Below are positions 12,709 through 14,845 of a stretch of 14,845 nt of DNA, piece after piece. Each line of letters begins with the position of its first letter. Position 1 is the stretch's first letter. Under the pieces are notes generated by a model. That model did not search any database. It saw nothing but the letters and a program-made list of their open reading frames with translations, and was not told the DNA's origin. A program made the position numbers and the translations under genes. The stretch is from Candidatus Bipolaricaulota bacterium (GTDB lineage Bacteria > Bipolaricaulota > Bipolaricaulia > Bipolaricaulales > Bipolaricaulaceae). The stretch is taken from positions 1 through 14,845 of the forward strand of contig JAJOKL010000087.1 in NCBI GenBank assembly GCA_021129895.1, written 5' to 3'.

Positions 12709-14845
12709 TCAAAACATGGGGGACATGTCGAACTCGAACTCCGGCACCCAATTCCAAGGGCGGTCGCTGGGCCAAGCCATGGCGATCCGGAAGAACATCA
12801 CCCCCAGGTGTGCGGCGATCTCCACCCCTGCCGATCCCTTGAGCGCGGCCTGGGAGAGATCTACCCCCAGGTCCCCAAACAGGGCCAGGGACAGGCCTTC
12901 GGCGAGCTCGAACCGAACCTCTGTGTTGAGCAGGCCCAACCGGTCGGTGAGGCTGGCCTCCGCCCCTCGGATCGAATGCACCCCCCCTAGCTCGTATAGG
13001 TAGTCCCCCGGCAAATCCCAACCCAGCTTCAGCAGGGCCCGCTGGGCGAAGGCCGCCCGCCAGTTGCCCCAGGGGGTGTAAAGGTCGATGGGCCAGAACC
13101 GGATGAGCTGTGCCTCCACCGAGAAATACTCCACCCCCGGGGCGAAGGTGCCCGCCTTCTCCAGGGACAGGGAGGCGACGTAGCCGGTGCGGGTGAAGAA
13201 CGGATTGTCTCGAGAGTCGTAGCTCACCCCCACTGTCAAGGCGGTGCGGGGTTCGCTGGGTTCACCGGCGGGCAAGTAAAAGCTTCGCTCACTGGTCAGC
13301 CCGAGTTCGAGATCCAAGTAGAGGTCCAATGGGTAGGCCACGGTGAAGCTCCCCCCCAGGGTGACCTTGGTCCCGTCAACGTGAGGGGCGGTTTTCCTGT
13401 ACAAGTCGAGGGCCACCAGGTCGTACACCGGGAAGGCATGCCCCTGGTACCCCAGTGTCCAGGTGGTGCTTCCGGTCTCAACCATCCCCTGGGACAGGGT
13501 CAGAGACACGTCTTGGCCGGTGCCGAACAGGTTCTTCTGGGAGTACTCCAGGTTGCCAACCAGGCCCTCCTTGGGGGAGAAGGCCATGGAGCCGCCGATC
13601 CTCCCCCGCTTTTGGAGTTCATGCACCTCCACCGAAACCACCAGGCCGTCCTCCTCCCAAGTGGGGGTGAGGGTGACATCGCTGAAGTAACCCAGGGCCA
13701 TCAAGGCCTGCCTGGCGGCGCTGAACCTGGCCTCGGTGAGGAACTCCCCCTCCCGGAGGCCCATCACCCGCCGGATCACCCGGGCTAGGGTGGTGGGGGT
13801 GCCCTGGATCTCAATCCGGGCGACCTTCCCCTCCCTGACCTCCACCTTGAGGATCCCGTCCTCGATCCCGGCTGGGTGGAAGTCGACCATGAAATAGCCC
13901 TCCCGCCGCAGGTAACGGTTCACCTCCTCCAGGGCCCGCAACACGTGGTAGTTGGTGACCGGGCCGGAGGGCAGCTCCCCGATCAACGGGGTGAGCCGGC
14001 CCAGGGGCACCGCTTCCACCCCCACCAGCTCGATCCCTCGGAGCTCCTGAGGGGAGGGGAGAAGAACCCGCTCCTCTAGCTCCCAGTGAAGCCATACCCC
14101 CCCGGAGTCCGGCTCCGGCACCACGTTCACCGACGTGAAGTAGATGGAGGAAGCTAGCCGCCGGAACGACGCCTGGATCTGAGAATAACGTCCCACCTGC
14201 CCGATGGGGACGGGGATCATCTCCAGGGGCACCTCCTCCGGGACAGTGGGCAGGCCGGTGAACCGGTGGCCCAACACCGGCAGCTCCTGGATCTCGACGA
14301 TCAACTCCTCCCCCGGGATGACCTGCCCGATCTGCACGGTGGCCAAGTCCTTGTCCTGGTATTCCTGGAGCACCGCCTCCAAGGCGGCTTGGAGCTTCAC
14401 CTTGTTGAGCACCGCCCCTGGATGGACCCCGTGCTCCTTGAGGATGGAGCGGATCCTACTTTTGGAGACCTGCGGGGTGGAGAACAGTTGTTGCAGCGCG
14501 GCCCACAGGGTGCCCCCCTTCACCTCGAGCTCCGGCACCCCCAGCAAGGTTATCCGCTGGATCTTGGGAAACTCCACCACCGTAAACCTGACCACCACCT
14601 CGCCGTCCTCCACCGCCAGCCCCGGGGTCACCTTGGCGAAGTAGCCCAGGTCCTCGATGGCCTGGGCCGCCTCCCGCACCCGAGCGGCGTCCACGGTATC
14701 CCCCACCTGGAACCCCACCGCAGCCAGGATCTCCCTGGTGGGCACGTTCTGGTTCCCCACGATCTCGATCCGACTCACGGTGAACGGCTGTTGGGCAGCC
14801 CCTAGAATGCCAAAGGCGACACAAACCAGCACTAACCACAATCCG
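12709..14845 (-). CDS. bamA: Outer-membrane protein assembly factor BamA (Omp85), 5' end cut by window
   Basis: Core of the machine that folds and inserts beta-barrel proteins into the outer membrane. The 710 visible residues begin with the hydrophobic core of a signal peptide (WLVLVCVAFGILGAAQQ). Five POTRA-like repeats follow, roughly 19-90, 92-188, 190-260, 266-336 and 339-408. A barrel occupies about 412-710. Each POTRA shows the RIEIVGN / GYF pattern (for example GYFAKV, GYFMVDF, GYFSDVTL). IRGAEAS (624-630) is the VRGF-type motif of barrel strand 12 and loop 6, and the chain ends in Phe (DMSPMF), as outer-membrane proteins do. A TTG at 14841 could encode residue 1, but there is no basic N-terminus or ribosome site, so the true start is probably just outside the window. 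The skp start lies 44 bp downstream. Confidence 0.95.
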   Translation of the reverse strand, partial: GLWLVLVCVAFGILGAAQQPFTVSRIEIVGNQNVPTREILAAVGFQVGDTVDAARVREAAQAIEDLGYFAKVTPGLAVEDGEVVVRFTVVEFPKIQRITLLGVPELEVKGGTLWAALQQLFSTPQVSKSRIRSILKEHGVHPGAVLNKVKLQAALEAVLQEYQDKDLATVQIGQVIPGEELIVEIQELPVLGHRFTGLPTVPEEVPLEMIPVPIGQVGRYSQIQASFRRLASSIYFTSVNVVPEPDSGGVWLHWELEERVLLPSPQELRGIELVGVEAVPLGRLTPLIGELPSGPVTNYHVLRALEEVNRYLRREGYFMVDFHPAGIEDGILKVEVREGKVARIEIQGTPTTLARVIRRVMGLREGEFLTEARFSAARQALMALGYFSDVTLTPTWEEDGLVVSVEVHELQKRGRIGGSMAFSPKEGLVGNLEYSQKNLFGTGQDVSLTLSQGMVETGSTTWTLGYQGHAFPVYDLVALDLYRKTAPHVDGTKVTLGGSFTVAYPLDLYLDLELGLTSERSFYLPAGEPSEPRTALTVGVSYDSRDNPFFTRTGYVASLSLEKAGTFAPGVEYFSVEAQLIRFWPIDLYTPWGNWRAAFAQRALLKLGWDLPGDYLYELGGVHSIRGAEASLTDRLGLLNTEVRFELAEGLSLALFGDLGVDLSQAALKGSAGVEIAAHLGVMFFRIAMAWPSDRPWNWVPEFEFDMSPMF

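Noticed and set aside
12665..13021. 119-codon upstream extension of the Skp-like frame, which would give a 378-residue protein
   Set aside because: Overlaps the conserved BamA barrel end; the excellent ribosome site at 12671-12679 marks the real start.
1..14845. CRISPR array, insertion sequence, phage or defence genes, tRNA or rRNA
   Set aside because: No direct-repeat array, transposase motif, tRNA clover-leaf sequence or rRNA stretch was seen; coding genes fill nearly the whole window.

Overview
The window is a GC-rich bacterial chromosome segment (roughly 65-72% G+C in most lines). It is almost entirely cell-envelope and cell-division genes. One gene, nadE, reads on the + strand at the left edge. 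All others read on the - strand in one tightly packed, largely overlapping series. There is no transposase, integrase, phage gene, CRISPR array, tRNA or rRNA that I can see, and every large gene is recognisable.

Layout along the - strand in transcription order: bamA (Omp85 outer-membrane assembly factor, truncated at the right edge), a Skp/OmpH-like protein, a FabZ-like hot-dog protein and a stand-alone glutamate formimidoyltransferase. A 113-bp non-coding gap with a small inverted-repeat element follows. Then comes a division and cell wall (dcw) block: murD, ftsW, murG, murC, murB, ftsQ, ftsA, ftsZ. ftsZ meets nadE tail to tail, and the two stop codons overlap.

How it works together: MurB, MurC and MurD make and extend UDP-MurNAc-peptide in the cytosol. 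MurG makes lipid II and FtsW polymerises it at the septum. FtsQ links the division complex across the membrane, and FtsA tethers the FtsZ ring to it. BamA and the Skp-like protein assemble outer-membrane beta-barrels. NadE makes NAD and looks like an unrelated neighbour.

Organism: BamA plus Skp together with peptidoglycan genes indicates a diderm. The usual partners lpxD and lpxA are missing from around fabZ, and mraY, murE, murF, ftsI, ftsL and ddl are missing from the dcw block. With the high GC this suggests a deep-branching, possibly thermophilic diderm, perhaps without classical LPS (Bipolaricaulota/Acetothermia or Deinococcus-Thermus-like lineages come to mind). That placement is a low-confidence inference.

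I found no undescribed multi-gene system. The points most worth a second look are: a palindrome-bounded element with 8-bp periodicity between the formimidoyltransferase gene and murD; a FabZ homologue without the usual catalytic histidine; a Skp homologue that appears to be membrane-anchored with its own coiled coil; a local GC trough in ftsQ containing a good sigma70-type promoter match; and competing inverted repeats between murD and ftsW.
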